59,963 bases of DNA, from positions 1 to 59,963 of the forward strand of contig NZ_CALTSY010000011.1 of the NCBI RefSeq assembly GCF_943908415.1, in the 5' to 3' direction. Below, in pieces: positions 17,510 to 26,917 of the stretch. This DNA comes from an uncultured Anaerococcus sp. (lineage in GTDB: Bacteria > Bacillota > Clostridia > Tissierellales > Peptoniphilaceae). Both the position numbers and the translations under genes were made by a program. The notes beneath the pieces are model-generated. The model had not been told where the DNA came from. It searched no databases and worked only from the letters and a program-made list of their open reading frames with translations. Numbering within the stretch: position 1 is the first letter of the stretch; each line of letters starts with the position of its first letter.

Positions 17510-18679
17510 ATGCAAAATCAATTAACAGATGCTGTAATCGTAGCTTATGGTCGTTCCGCTATAGGTAGATCTGGAAAAAAAGGTGTATTTAGAGATGTAC
17601 ATCCAGTAGACTTTGGAGCTGGAGTATTAAAGGGAGTATTAGAAAAAGTTCCTGAATTAGATCCAAGTGATATTGACGATATCATACTTGGTAACGCCTT
17701 CCCAGAAGGAGCACAAGGTGAAAACATGGGTAGACTTATAGGTCTTAGATCAGGTCTTCCTCATTCAGTGCCAGGACTAACAGTTAATAGATGGTGTTCA
17801 TCTGGACTTAATGCTATATCACTTGCTGCAAACAATATCAGAGTAGGTGAAGCTGATGTTATAGTAGCTGGTGGTCTTGAACACATGAGTGCTATTCCAT
17901 TCTTCTCAACAGTTAGAGATAGAAATGAATGGTTAAAAGAAAATGAACCAGGCGCTTACATGCCAATGGGTGTAACAGCTGAAAATGTAGCTGAAAAATA
18001 TAACGTTTCTCGTGAAGATCAAGATCAATTCTCAGTAGAAAGTCATAAAAAAGCTGCAGCAGCAATTGAAGCTGGCAAATTTAAAGATGAAATAATACCT
18101 TTAGAAGGATCTGACCAAGAAGGAAACAAGATAACTGTATATGATGATCAAGGTGTAAGACCTAACTCAAATATGGAATCTCTATCAAAACTTGATCCTG
18201 TATTTAAAAAAGATGGTGTAGTTACTGCTGGTAACGCTTCACAAACATCTGATGGTTGTGCTTTTGTAGTGCTAATGAGTAAAGAAAAAGCAGAAGAACT
18301 TAATATCAAACCAATTGCTAAGTTCGTTGGTTTCTCAGTAGCAGGTGTAGACCCAGAAATCATGGGTATAGGACCAATCGAAGCTATTCCAAAGGTTCTA
18401 GAAAAAACTGGCCTTAGCATAGATGATATGGATACTATTGAGCTTAACGAAGCTTTTGCCTCTCAATCTCTAGCGGTAATCAGAGAACTTAACTTACCAA
18501 CAGAAAAATTAAATCCTAATGGTGGAGCAATAGCTCTAGGACATCCATTAGGCGGTACAGGTGCAATACTTACATGTAAGGCTATAGGTGAATTAAAACG
18601 CAATAACGGTAAATACGGACTTATAACAATGTGTATAGGACTTGGTATGGGAGCTGCTGGCGTTATTGAACTATTATAA
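17510..18679 (+). CDS. Thiolase (acetyl-CoA C-acetyltransferase / acyltransferase)
   Basis: A 389-residue type II thiolase with the full catalytic set: nucleophile C96 in NRWCSSGLNA, H345 in GHPLGGTGA and C375 in MCIGLGMG. The last motif is normally CIGGGQG, so it is slightly degenerate. It condenses two acetyl-CoA or cleaves 3-ketoacyl-CoA. No hbd, crt or bcd genes for butyrate formation lie next to it, so the pathway is not settled. Some segments resemble FadA-type 3-ketoacyl-CoA thiolases. It is monocistronic with its own promoter and terminator. Confidence 0.92.
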   Translation: MQNQLTDAVIVAYGRSAIGRSGKKGVFRDVHPVDFGAGVLKGVLEKVPELDPSDIDDIILGNAFPEGAQGENMGRLIGLRSGLPHSVPGLTVNRWCSSGLNAISLAANNIRVGEADVIVAGGLEHMSAIPFFSTVRDRNEWLKENEPGAYMPMGVTAENVAEKYNVSREDQDQFSVESHKKAAAAIEAGKFKDEIIPLEGSDQEGNKITVYDDQGVRPNSNMESLSKLDPVFKKDGVVTAGNASQTSDGCAFVVLMSKEKAEELNIKPIAKFVGFSVAGVDPEIMGIGPIEAIPKVLEKTGLSIDDMDTIELNEAFASQSLAVIRELNLPTEKLNPNGGAIALGHPLGGTGAILTCKAIGELKRNNGKYGLITMCIGLGMGAAGVIELL

Positions 18680-18716
18680 TTAAATAAAAAATACCCCTTA
18701 TAGGGGAATAAAGTTT

Positions 18717-18745
18717 AAGGCAAAGTTATATGACTTTGCCTTTAT
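18717..18745 (+). terminator. Terminator of the thiolase gene
   Basis: AAGGCAAAGT pairs with ACTTTGCCTT, followed by TATTTATT. A weaker CCCC/GGGG hairpin lies just upstream at about 18692-18706. Confidence 0.75.
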
Positions 18746-18821
18746 TTATTGATATTTTAGATTAAAATCTTTATTTAAAGTGTAACTCTGTTTTATGATG
18801 TTACTTAGAAATAATATAGAT

Positions 18822-19094
18822 TTATAAATTATTTATATCACTTCCTCTAATGCAAGCTACAAAGTGTCCAGCTTTAACTTCTTTTATAGGGGCATCTTTT
18901 TTACTACATTCTTTTATAGCATATGGGCATCTATCTACAAAGCTACATCCAGTACCTATATCTATTGAACTTGGAACATATCCTTCTAGCTTTTTACTTT
19001 TCTGTTCTTCTTGTTCTGCTATAGGGATTGCCGAAGGCAAGGTCTTTGTATAAGGGTGGAGTGGATTTTCATAAATATCATCAGACTCTGCCAT
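18822..19094 (-). pseudogene. C-terminal remnant of an oligopeptide ABC transporter ATPase (OppD/OppF type)
   Basis: About 90 codons match only the C-terminal tail of OppD/OppF/DppD ATPases: AESDDIYENPLHPYTK, then the Cys-rich signature CSFVDRCPYA (about residues 50-59). All nucleotide-binding parts (Walker A, signature, Walker B) are missing. The remnant joins directly, in another frame, to an OppA fragment. It is the scar of a large internal deletion of an opp operon and should not make a functional ATPase. Confidence 0.85.
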
Positions 19095-19310
19095 CTTCTT
19101 TTATAAGATTAGCATTTCTTTGTCTAAATTCTTTTTCATTTTCATCTAATAGCCTGCAAGAAACCATAGCTTCTACTGGGATATATCTTCCCTTGCTAAT
19201 ATTTTCAATAATTATCTTTCTATTGATAGCCATTGACATAGTATTTCTTGGCTTGGCATTATTGAATGGCTTATCTTCATTGTTTACTTGTTAATAATAA
19301 GTTCTAACAT
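19081..19310 (-). pseudogene. Remnant of an oligopeptide-binding protein gene (OppA/SBP family 5)
   Basis: The frame reads KPFNNAKPRNTMSMAINRK, then IIENISKGRYIPVEAMV and DENEKEFRQRN, and stops at 19081. This is the conserved middle of OppA-type solute-binding proteins (compare the family pattern KPFDnxxVRkAlslAIdR). An in-frame TAA lies about 10 codons before the KPFNN motif and the similarity fades upstream. Neither start nor end of the gene survives. It runs straight into the ATPase remnant, so genes between oppA and the end of oppD/F have been lost. Confidence 0.75.
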
Positions 19311-19430
19311 CTCTACCAATTATTAATCTATTCTGCACTATTCGGTATTAGCTTAGTCGATTTATAAAGTATTGTCTTTAATTTTATGATTTAAAAGTTT
19401 AAGTTAAGTTCAATTTTGGCGCATATAAAC

Positions 19431-19473
19431 AAAAAAAGGACTCCCCGAGAGTTACTTCATTCTCTGAGAGTCT
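19431..19473 (-). terminator. Terminator of the CNNM/CorC-type gene
   Basis: Minus-strand stem GACTCTCAGAGA / TCTCGGGGAGTC (imperfect) with a run of seven T, ending about 30 bp from the stop at 19506. The stretch between this and the opp remnant (19311-19430) shows nothing recognisable. Confidence 0.75.
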
Positions 19474-19505
19474 AGTAATTATCTTATTGAATATTCTATA
19501 GCTAG

Positions 19506-20861
19506 TTAATCATTTTGATTTTTTAAATCTGTTTGATTATCAATAATTTTCTCTTCTTTTTTTAGTTTTCTAATCCTACAAGCCTTTATTCTATTATCTT
19601 CAATATAAAGTATTTTTATCTCGTAGCCATTGTATTCTATAGCCTCATTGGTTCCTTGCTCTGGTATATAGCCTAGTCTATCTATTATAAATCCAGCTAA
19701 GGAATCATAATTTTCATTGTTTTCATCAATCTCTATTGGGATTTTTTCATTGAGGTCTTTGATAGATATGGAAGCCTTAACTACATAAACTCCCTTACGG
19801 TTTTCCCTAAACTCTGGCCCTCTATTTGTTCCTTCATCTAAGTCTCCTACTATTTCTTCTAGGAGATCATCTATAGTTACTACTCCTGCAAATCCTCCAT
19901 ATTCATCTATAAGAACGGCCATATGGATATGCTTTATCTGCATATCTGCAAAAAGTTTATCTGTTTCTATTTTGTCTGGAGCAAAATAAGCTGGTTTTAT
20001 CAAGCTTTTTAGATGAACATTTTTGATACCTACCCTAGTAGCTTCCAAAAGATAATCTTTTGTATATAGGATTCCCAAGATATTATCTACCTCGCCTTCA
20101 TAGACTGGTATTCTAGAGTGTCTTATCTTAGTAAATTCATCAAGCCAGGTCTTTTCTTCATCCGTTATATCAATCATAAATACGTCTGTACGGGCAGTCA
20201 TAATCTCTTCTGCAATGAGGTCATCAAAACCCATTATAGAATGAATCATCTTTGATTCCATAGGTCTTATAATACCCTGGTCTTCACCGACCTGAACTAT
20301 AGATTTGATTTGCTCACTTGTCACTTCTTGCTGTACAGCCTTGGCCTCTATGCCAAATATTTTCATAAAAAGATTTGTAACAGAAGTTGTTATAGTAACC
20401 AAAGGTTTAGTCAAAAACATTATAAACTTAGTAATGCCTACGGTATAGCTTGTAATTTTCATAGGAAATCTTACGCCAATTCTTTGAGGTATCTTATCTA
20501 CAAAAATCACCTTAAGGATTGTATATAAAACTATTGCAATAAAAGTCATCCATTTTAAGGAGAGAGTTCCACCAAAGAAAAAACCATCAGAACTCACTTC
20601 ACTTAACCTTTTTACAAAGTAAGCAATTGTTAAAAGTGAAAAAATTATATTTACTATGTCAAAAGATTGATTTAATCTATCCTGATCAGATATGATATTT
20701 AGGATAGTACTTGCCTTTGTATTATTCTCTTTTTCTTCTTCTAACTTACTTGGGCTTAAAGTAATCAATCCTGTGTGTATAGCTGTAAAAAATCCATTAA
20801 TTATAAAAAATAATAGTGTAGTAAGAATTGTAACTAAGCTATGATAGGGTCCCTGGTCCAT
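19506..20861 (-). CDS. CNNM/HlyC-CorC family transporter-like protein
   Basis: A 451-residue membrane protein. An N-terminal CNNM/DUF21 domain with about four helices (1-190) is followed by a pair of CBS domains (about 205-330, including EIMTARTDVFMIDI). A C-terminal CorC_HlyC domain (about 345-430, VKASISIKDLNEKIPIEI) completes it. Family members are implicated in Mg2+/Co2+ efflux or membrane damage resistance. Older annotations as hemolysin are not supported as a function. The gene is monocistronic, with a consensus promoter upstream. Confidence 0.88.
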   Translation of the reverse strand: MDQGPYHSLVTILTTLLFFIINGFFTAIHTGLITLSPSKLEEEKENNTKASTILNIISDQDRLNQSFDIVNIIFSLLTIAYFVKRLSEVSSDGFFFGGTLSLKWMTFIAIVLYTILKVIFVDKIPQRIGVRFPMKITSYTVGITKFIMFLTKPLVTITTSVTNLFMKIFGIEAKAVQQEVTSEQIKSIVQVGEDQGIIRPMESKMIHSIMGFDDLIAEEIMTARTDVFMIDITDEEKTWLDEFTKIRHSRIPVYEGEVDNILGILYTKDYLLEATRVGIKNVHLKSLIKPAYFAPDKIETDKLFADMQIKHIHMAVLIDEYGGFAGVVTIDDLLEEIVGDLDEGTNRGPEFRENRKGVYVVKASISIKDLNEKIPIEIDENNENYDSLAGFIIDRLGYIPEQGTNEAIEYNGYEIKILYIEDNRIKACRIRKLKKEEKIIDNQTDLKNQND

Positions 20862-20902
20862 TTATAATTTCTCTCCATTCATTTTTAAATTATCTAAGAA
20901 TA

Positions 20903-20931
20903 ACTATATACAATAAATTTACTATTGTCAA
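20903..20931 (-). promoter_or_regulatory. Promoter of the CNNM/CorC-type gene
   Basis: Minus strand: TTGACA (20926-20931), 17-bp spacer, TATAGT (20903-20908). Confidence 0.8.
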
Positions 20932-20945
20932 AGCAACTATCTACG

Positions 20946-20975
20946 AAAAAGCTCAGCTATTGTTAGCCAAGCTCT
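20946..20975 (-). terminator. Terminator of nhaC, overlapping its stop codon
   Basis: Minus strand: AGCTTGGCTA ACAA TAGCTGAGCT then TTTTTC. The nhaC stop codon is inside the left arm. The core GGCTAACAATAGCT is nearly repeated in the hairpin upstream of nhaC (22618-22665). Confidence 0.75.
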
Positions 20976-22564
20976 TTTTTATTCCTTAACCTTAATATAT
21001 ACATCAAAGTTAAAATTACTATTAACCCAAAAGCTAGAGATATAAGAGCTGAATGAGTAAATCCAGCTATTATATATGCTACTGCTGATATAAGAGCAAC
21101 AGTAATACCATAGGGTAGCTGCGTTTTAACATGGTCAATATGAATACATCCTGCTCCTGTTGATGACATTATAGTTGTATCGGATATTGGAGATAGGTGG
21201 TCTCCACAAACAGCTCCTGATAAAGTAGCTGATATACCTATAAAAAATATTGGGTCTTTTGGTCCAAACATAGATACGACAATTGGTATCAGAATCCCAA
21301 AAGTACCCCAGCTTGTTCCTGTAGCAAAGGCTAAGAATATTGCAACTACAAAGATTACAACTGGTAAAAATGAATTTAGACTTCCTGCTGCACTTTCCAT
21401 AAGTCCGCCAACATATTGAGTCGATCCTAAAAGATCATTAGATATGTTTTTAAGGCTTGTAGCCATTGTTAATATTAAAATGGCAGATACCATAGAAGAA
21501 AATCCTTCAGAAATTGCATCCATTGATTTTTCAAATGTTAAGGCTTTTCTTACTAGAAAAAAAGCTATGGTTATTACAAGTGCAATCATAGATCCCATAG
21601 CAAGAGCGATTGACGAATCTGTATTAGCAAAAGCCATCACAAAATCATGATAAAAAGGACTTCTTATATCAAAAAATCCACCTACATTAATTAAGCTAAT
21701 AACACAAGAAATAATCAAAGTTAATATAGGAAAAACCAAATCAATTACAGAACCATTTGAATTTCCATCTGAAGCATCTATAGTAGCATCATTACTCTTG
21801 CCTAGATATCCTTCATTGATAGCCCTTTCTTCATATTTTGCCATAGGTCCAAAATCATTATCAAAAACTATGATACTTACTACAAAGGCTAAGGTTAAAA
21901 GCGAGTAGAAGTTAAATGGAATTGCCTTTATAAATAATTCTATACCTGACATATGACTATTTTCTGCATATCCTGCAACAGCAGCCGACCACGAAGAAAT
22001 AGGCGCTATCATACATACAGGAGCTGCAGTTGCATCTATTATGTAAGCCAGTTTTGCTCTTGATACCTTATGAGAATCAGTTATAGATTTCATAACAGAG
22101 CCACTTGTTAAGCAGTTAAAATAATCATCAATAAATAGCATTATACACAAGCAAAATGTAGCAAGCTGAGAGCCCTTCCTAGTTTTTATCTTAGAGTTGG
22201 CCCATTTACCAAAAGCCTTGGATCCTCCGGAAAAGTTAATTAATATAACCATAATTCCAAGCACTACCAAGAATATAAAAATTCCTGAAGTTTGTGATAT
22301 AGATTTAATAAATCCTTCAAAAACTACGTTATTTAGAAAAACTCCTACAGATCCTCTTGATGCTAAAATTGCTCCTGTAACAATACCTAAAAACAAAGAG
22401 GAGAAAACTTCTTTAGTAAACAAAGCCACAAAAATAGCTACTAAAGGTGGGAAAAGAGACCAAATGCTTGCTCTGGTAAGCTCTCCTGTTATCGCAATAT
22501 ATATAGCAAGTCCTAGAGACAAGATTGCAATCCCTAAGGCTGGTTTTAATTTTTTAGTATCCAT
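20963..22564 (-). CDS. nhaC: NhaC family Na+/H+ antiporter
   Basis: A 533-residue polytopic membrane protein of the NhaC/ion-transporter superfamily, with about 12 hydrophobic segments. Family landmarks include FLGIVTGAILA near residue 60, IDDYFNCLTSGSVM (about 144-157), and the C-terminal TGTSWGTFGILIP and GDHLSPISDTTIMSS blocks. It would exchange internal Na+ for external H+. It lies just downstream of the V-ATPase operon on the same strand, separated by two hairpins. A GAGGGG site precedes the ATG. Some NhaC relatives exchange malate/lactate instead, so substrate is likely but not certain. Confidence 0.87.
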   Translation of the reverse strand: MDTKKLKPALGIAILSLGLAIYIAITGELTRASIWSLFPPLVAIFVALFTKEVFSSLFLGIVTGAILASRGSVGVFLNNVVFEGFIKSISQTSGIFIFLVVLGIMVILINFSGGSKAFGKWANSKIKTRKGSQLATFCLCIMLFIDDYFNCLTSGSVMKSITDSHKVSRAKLAYIIDATAAPVCMIAPISSWSAAVAGYAENSHMSGIELFIKAIPFNFYSLLTLAFVVSIIVFDNDFGPMAKYEERAINEGYLGKSNDATIDASDGNSNGSVIDLVFPILTLIISCVISLINVGGFFDIRSPFYHDFVMAFANTDSSIALAMGSMIALVITIAFFLVRKALTFEKSMDAISEGFSSMVSAILILTMATSLKNISNDLLGSTQYVGGLMESAAGSLNSFLPVVIFVVAIFLAFATGTSWGTFGILIPIVVSMFGPKDPIFFIGISATLSGAVCGDHLSPISDTTIMSSTGAGCIHIDHVKTQLPYGITVALISAVAYIIAGFTHSALISLAFGLIVILTLMYILRLRNKKELG

Positions 22565-22617
22565 AAGAACCCCTCTATAAGTTTTAAATATTTATAAGCT
22601 AGTATCTTTGTATAAAT

Positions 22618-22665
22618 TAAAAAAGATTCAGAACTAGCTATTATTAGCCATATGCTAAATCTTTT
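22618..22665 (-). terminator. Hairpin with T run in the region upstream of nhaC (possible attenuator)
   Basis: Minus strand: GATTTAGCATATGGCTA...TAGCTAGTTCTGAATC then TTTTTT. It lies 55 bp upstream of the nhaC ATG and after the V-ATPase terminator, so it is either a second operon terminator or a leader attenuator for nhaC. No known riboswitch was recognised. Confidence 0.55.
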
Positions 22666-22783
22666 GTATTGCTTATAGTAAACTCAAATAATTTTTTCGT
22701 ACGTCTTATACTATACTTATTTTTTATATATATTAAAGTTTTTCATTAAGCAATAAAATCAATAGTGGATGATATTATGACAC

Positions 22784-22811
22784 AAAAAAAGAAGACCCCT
22801 AGGCCTTCTTA
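22784..22811 (-). terminator. Terminator of the V-ATPase operon
   Basis: Minus strand: AAGAAGGCCTAGGGGTCTTCTT followed by TTTTTTG, directly after the subunit D stop codon. Confidence 0.8.
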
Positions 22812-23450
22812 CTATGCTTCTTCAGAGATAATATCTTTTACCTTCATAAGTCTTGCGATTGTTGCTCTTTCGTTTTCTTCTAGTTTAGCTCTAATATACT
22901 TTATAGTTTCTTCTAGATCTGGAATAGTCCTATATTCTAGAGCATTTACACGACGTCTGGTCGCCTCTATTTCATCGGCCATAAGTTGAGTAGTCTTTTC
23001 CATTTCTGCAAGCTTAAGCAATTTTTCCATTACATCATTTAGTCCACTTATAGCTTGATCAAGGCCTGCTGATGTTTCAGCATAACCATAAGAATACATA
23101 CTTGCATCCTCGTTTTGATCTACCTTAAATTCCATTTCAGGAATTCTTACACTCATGATATTTTTAATACCTATATCAACACCAACTTTTTGTGTAGGAA
23201 AGCTTACTGCAGCTTCCATTGATTCTGGGCTCATAAAAGCACTTGCAATAAGAAAGTCAGAGAAGGAATCAGAAAGTTCAGCTTCTACTTCTTCTCTAAG
23301 GGTCTTATTCTCACGTATTAATATCATAAACTGACGCATAAGCTCATCTTGCTTATCCTTAAGCAATTTATAACCACGCTTGCTTGTGCCAAGTCTTTCT
23401 TTTAGGGTGTTAAGATTCATCCTAGTTGGCGTTACTTTTAGTCTAGCCAT
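22812..23450 (-). CDS. ntpD: V-type ATPase subunit D
   Basis: A 212-residue central-shaft subunit of the V1 motor. The N terminus MARLKVTPTRMNL, long helices and the late RRRVNALEYRTIPDLEETI segment are typical of subunit D, whose two terminal helices form the coiled-coil axle rotating inside the A3B3 ring. It is the last gene of the nine-gene ntp-like operon, 10 bp after subunit B. Length is normal. Confidence 0.95.
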   Translation of the reverse strand: MARLKVTPTRMNLNTLKERLGTSKRGYKLLKDKQDELMRQFMILIRENKTLREEVEAELSDSFSDFLIASAFMSPESMEAAVSFPTQKVGVDIGIKNIMSVRIPEMEFKVDQNEDASMYSYGYAETSAGLDQAISGLNDVMEKLLKLAEMEKTTQLMADEIEATRRRVNALEYRTIPDLEETIKYIRAKLEENERATIARLMKVKDIISEEA

Positions 23451-23460
23451 AGATTATCAC

Positions 23461-24828
23461 CTAGTCCATATACTTTTCAATAAGCTTATCATCAATCCTC
23501 TTAAGCTCAGATTTTGGAATTAGTTTAAGTAGTTCCCAACCTAAGTCTAAGGTTTCTTCGATAGGTCTATTTGTGTAATATCCTTGGTTGATGTATCTTT
23601 CTTCAAATTGTTTTGCAAATTCTGCAAAGGCAAGGTCTGCATCTGATAGGGCACTATCACCTAAGATTTTTTGAAGTTCACGAGCATCAACACCTGAAGC
23701 ATATGCTGCATAAATTTGGTTCATTGTACCAGCATGGTCCTCACGAGTCTTATCCTTACCTATACCCTTATCCTTAAGACGTGAAAGGCTTGGAAGGATT
23801 GAAACTGGTGGCTCTACACCTTGATTATATAATTCACGATTTAGAATAATTTGGCCTTCTGTAATGTAGCCTGTAAGGTCTGGGATTGGGTGAGTTATAT
23901 CATCTTCTGGCATTGATAGTATAGGAATTTGTGTGATAGTTCCTGGCTTACCACGAAGTTTACCAGCTCTTTCATATATTGTAGAAAGGTCTGTATATAG
24001 GTAACCTGGATATCCACGACGTCCTGGTACTTCCTTACGAGCAGCTGATACCTCACGTAGGGCCTCTGCATAGTTGGTCATGTCTGTCATGATTACTAAT
24101 ACTTGCATGTCTTTTTCATAGGCAAGGTATTCTGCACAAGTTAAGGCCATCTTCGGCGTTGAAAGACGTTCTATAGCTGGGTCATCGGCAAGGTTCATAA
24201 ATAATACTGAACGATCCAAAGCACCAGTTCTTCTAAAGTCATCCATAAAGAATTGTGCTTCTTCAAAAGTTATACCTATAGCTGCAAATACTACAGCAAA
24301 TCCTTCATCATCATTTAACACCCTAGCTTGACGAGCAATCTGTGCTGCTACTTGGTTATGTGGAAGTCCGTTTCCTGAGAATATAGGAAGTTTTTGTCCA
24401 CGTACTAGGGTATTAAGTCCATCTATAGTTGATATTCCTGTTTGGATAAATTCTGATGGATAGTCACGGCTTACTGGGTTAATAGCAGTTCCGTTTACAT
24501 CACGTTTCTCATCTGGAATTATAGATGGGCCATCATCAATTGGTTCACCAAGACCATTAAATGCACGTCCTACCATGTCTTCTGATACACCAATTTCAAG
24601 TGGTCTACCTAAAAATCTAACAGAAGTTGCTTCAAGGTTAATACCTGTAGATCCCTCGAAAAGTTGGACCATAGCACGGCCTTCTTCGATTTCTATAACA
24701 CGACCACGACGACGTTCGCCTGTTTGCATTTCAATATCTACAAGTTCATCAAAATTGACACCTTCTACACCTTCAACAAGCATAAGAGGTCCAACAACTT
24801 CGGTAACTGTTTTATATTCTTTTAACAT
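23461..24828 (-). CDS. ntpB: V-type ATPase subunit B
   Basis: A 455-residue non-catalytic (regulatory) B subunit of the V1 hexamer. It contributes to the nucleotide site at the A-B interface but lacks a canonical Walker A loop; the corresponding segment is PIFSGNGLPHNQ. Conserved blocks include TALTCAEYLAYE-type sequence and PGYLYTDLSTIYERAGK. Its ATG shares a base with the subunit A stop (TAATG), implying translational coupling that helps A:B stoichiometry. Confidence 0.96.
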   Translation of the reverse strand: MLKEYKTVTEVVGPLMLVEGVEGVNFDELVDIEMQTGERRRGRVIEIEEGRAMVQLFEGSTGINLEATSVRFLGRPLEIGVSEDMVGRAFNGLGEPIDDGPSIIPDEKRDVNGTAINPVSRDYPSEFIQTGISTIDGLNTLVRGQKLPIFSGNGLPHNQVAAQIARQARVLNDDEGFAVVFAAIGITFEEAQFFMDDFRRTGALDRSVLFMNLADDPAIERLSTPKMALTCAEYLAYEKDMQVLVIMTDMTNYAEALREVSAARKEVPGRRGYPGYLYTDLSTIYERAGKLRGKPGTITQIPILSMPEDDITHPIPDLTGYITEGQIILNRELYNQGVEPPVSILPSLSRLKDKGIGKDKTREDHAGTMNQIYAAYASGVDARELQKILGDSALSDADLAFAEFAKQFEERYINQGYYTNRPIEETLDLGWELLKLIPKSELKRIDDKLIEKYMD

Positions 24829-26585
24829 TATGCCTCCCTTTGTAGTTCGCCAATTCCTTGGTCTATTTCTTCTTTGATATCTTTAAGTTTATCAATTTCA
24901 TCCTCATGGACAAACTTAGCTCTTGTTATTCTTTCATGAACTGGAAGAGCTTCTAATTTTTCAAGTTCTACACCAGATGAAAGAGCCTCTAAAGATCTAT
25001 CATAATTGTATAAAATCAAATCAAGCATAATGTTTTGCTTATTAAGTGAACAATAAGTATCTACATCATGGAAAGCATTTTGTTGAAGATAGTCTTCTCT
25101 GATTGATTTTGTTACATCAAGTTTGAGTTTATCATCATCGCTAAGAGCATCACGACCAACTAGTCTTACAACTTCTTGGAGTGATTGTTCCTGAGCAAGC
25201 AAGCTCATTGCACGTTTTCTCATAGTTGAGAAGTCTTCGTTTACATTATCATCTATATATTTATCCATCTTAGCTTGGTATAAAGAATAAGATGTTAACC
25301 AGTTAATAGCTGGGAAGTGACGTTGATAAGATAGGTCATAGTCTAGTCCCCAGAAAACTTTTACTATACGTAAAGTAGCTTGGGTTACTGGTTCTGAAAG
25401 GTCTCCACCTGGAGGAGATACAGCTCCTATAACTGTTAATGAACCTTCTTCATCACGGTTACCTAAAACTTCAACCTTACCACTTCTTTCATAGAAGTCT
25501 GCGATTCTACTTGCAAGATAAGCTGGGAAACCTTCATCTCCTGGCATCTCTTCAAGACGACCACTCATCTCACGAAGTGCTTCTGCCCAACGGCTTGTTG
25601 AATCAGCCATCATAGCTACATTGTAGCCCATGTCTCTAAAATACTCTCCAAGTGTAATACCTGTATAAATACTTGCCTCACGAGCTGCTACTGGCATGTT
25701 TGATGTATTTGCTATAAGAATAGTACGTTTCATGATTGATTCGCCAGTTTTTGGGTCTATTAGTTCTGGGAATTCGTTAAGTACGTCTGTCATTTCGTTA
25801 CCACGTTCACCACAACCTACATAAACTACCATGTCTGCATCAGCAAATTTTGCTACCTGGTGTTGTACTACTGTTTTTCCAGATCCGAATGGTCCTGGTA
25901 TTGAAGAAGTACCACCTTTAGCTACTGGGAAGAATGTATCTATTACTCTTTGTCCTGTAATAAGTGGCTCATCTGGGTCAAGTTTTCTTTTTGATGGACG
26001 AGCCTTTCTTACTGGCCATTCTTGTATCATGTTAATTTCTCTATCACCATCTTCTGTTTCTATAACAGCTATGGTACTATCAACTGTATAAGAACCATCT
26101 TTAATTTCTTTTAATTTTCCAGAAACTCCAAAAGGCACCATGATTTTATGAGTAAGTACTGTAGTTTCTTCAACTGTACCTAAAACATCACCTGCGGTTA
26201 CTTCATCGCCGGCTTTTTTAACAGCCTTAAATTCCCATTCTTTTTCACGGTTTAAAGCTGGGGCAGTAACTCCTCTTGTTAAGAAGGATCCTGCTAGGTC
26301 TTCTAATTTTTCAAGTGGTCTTTGTATACCATCATACATATGTTCAAGCATACCAGGTCCAAGTTCAACAGATAGAGGGTGACCTGTAGATATTACCTCA
26401 TCTCCAGGTCCTATTCCTGTTGTTTCTTCATAAACCTGAATACTTGCAACATCCCCTCTCATCTCTATAATTTCGCCGATGAGCTTATCTTTTGATACCT
26501 CAACCACGTCATAGATATTAGCATCAGATAATCCGCTAGCTTCTATCAATGGTCCTGATACTTTAGTAATTTTACCTTGTTTCAA
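24828..26585 (-). CDS. ntpA: V-type ATPase catalytic subunit A
   Basis: A 585-residue catalytic subunit that hydrolyses (or makes) ATP in the V1 head. The P-loop GPFGSGKT is near residues 232-239, followed by the GCGERGNEM segment with the catalytic Glu. The non-homologous insertion typical of V/A-type A subunits precedes the P-loop. MADSTSRWAEALREMSGRL is the ATP synthase alpha/beta signature region. Length is normal. It is followed without gap by ntpB and preceded 11 bp upstream by the subunit F gene. Confidence 0.97.
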   Translation of the reverse strand: MKQGKITKVSGPLIEASGLSDANIYDVVEVSKDKLIGEIIEMRGDVASIQVYEETTGIGPGDEVISTGHPLSVELGPGMLEHMYDGIQRPLEKLEDLAGSFLTRGVTAPALNREKEWEFKAVKKAGDEVTAGDVLGTVEETTVLTHKIMVPFGVSGKLKEIKDGSYTVDSTIAVIETEDGDREINMIQEWPVRKARPSKRKLDPDEPLITGQRVIDTFFPVAKGGTSSIPGPFGSGKTVVQHQVAKFADADMVVYVGCGERGNEMTDVLNEFPELIDPKTGESIMKRTILIANTSNMPVAAREASIYTGITLGEYFRDMGYNVAMMADSTSRWAEALREMSGRLEEMPGDEGFPAYLASRIADFYERSGKVEVLGNRDEEGSLTVIGAVSPPGGDLSEPVTQATLRIVKVFWGLDYDLSYQRHFPAINWLTSYSLYQAKMDKYIDDNVNEDFSTMRKRAMSLLAQEQSLQEVVRLVGRDALSDDDKLKLDVTKSIREDYLQQNAFHDVDTYCSLNKQNIMLDLILYNYDRSLEALSSGVELEKLEALPVHERITRAKFVHEDEIDKLKDIKEEIDQGIGELQREA

Positions 26586-26596
26586 ATTAAGCTCCT

Positions 26597-26917
26597 TTAA
26601 TTTAGAATATTGGCTCCAACAGCCTTCTCTACTGACTTATTGATGTCAGCAAGACCTATTCCCATAGAGCCTTTATTGCCTGGAATAAGTATTATTGCTG
26701 GAGTCATTTGATCTCTATATTTATCAATTGTAGATGGGATTTCTTTTGCAAATTTTTCTGTAATAAATATTACTCCCACATCCTCTTTAGCAAGAGTTTT
26801 TATGGTGTCTGCTGCTTCATCTCCATCTATAACTGTATATACTTCTACGCCGAGTGCCTTAAATGCAAGGACTGAGTCCTTATCTCCTATTACCGCTACT
26901 CTATGCATACGCTTCAC
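26597..26917 (-). CDS. ntpG: V-type ATPase subunit F (NtpG)
   Basis: A 106-residue central-stalk subunit that binds the D shaft. The Rossmann-like opening RVAVIGDKDSVLAFKALGV and GVIFITEKFA are family typical. The start is taken as the GTG at 26917 because an AAAGG site lies 4-5 nt upstream; an in-frame ATG three codons later (26908) has no close site. It overlaps the end of the subunit C gene by 17 bp. In the Enterococcus nomenclature this is NtpG. Confidence 0.9.
   Translation of the reverse strand: MKRMHRVAVIGDKDSVLAFKALGVEVYTVIDGDEAADTIKTLAKEDVGVIFITEKFAKEIPSTIDKYRDQMTPAIILIPGNKGSMGIGLADINKSVEKAVGANILN

Noticed and set aside
18004..18019. A parS-like sequence CGTTTCTCGTGAAGAT inside the thiolase gene
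   Set aside because: Only 11 of 16 positions match and it is far from the cluster; coding constraint explains it.
18822..19310. A small intact gene for a Cys-rich protein
   Set aside because: The Cys pattern CSFVDRCPYA and HPYTK are the tail of oligopeptide transporter ATPases; it is a truncated remnant.
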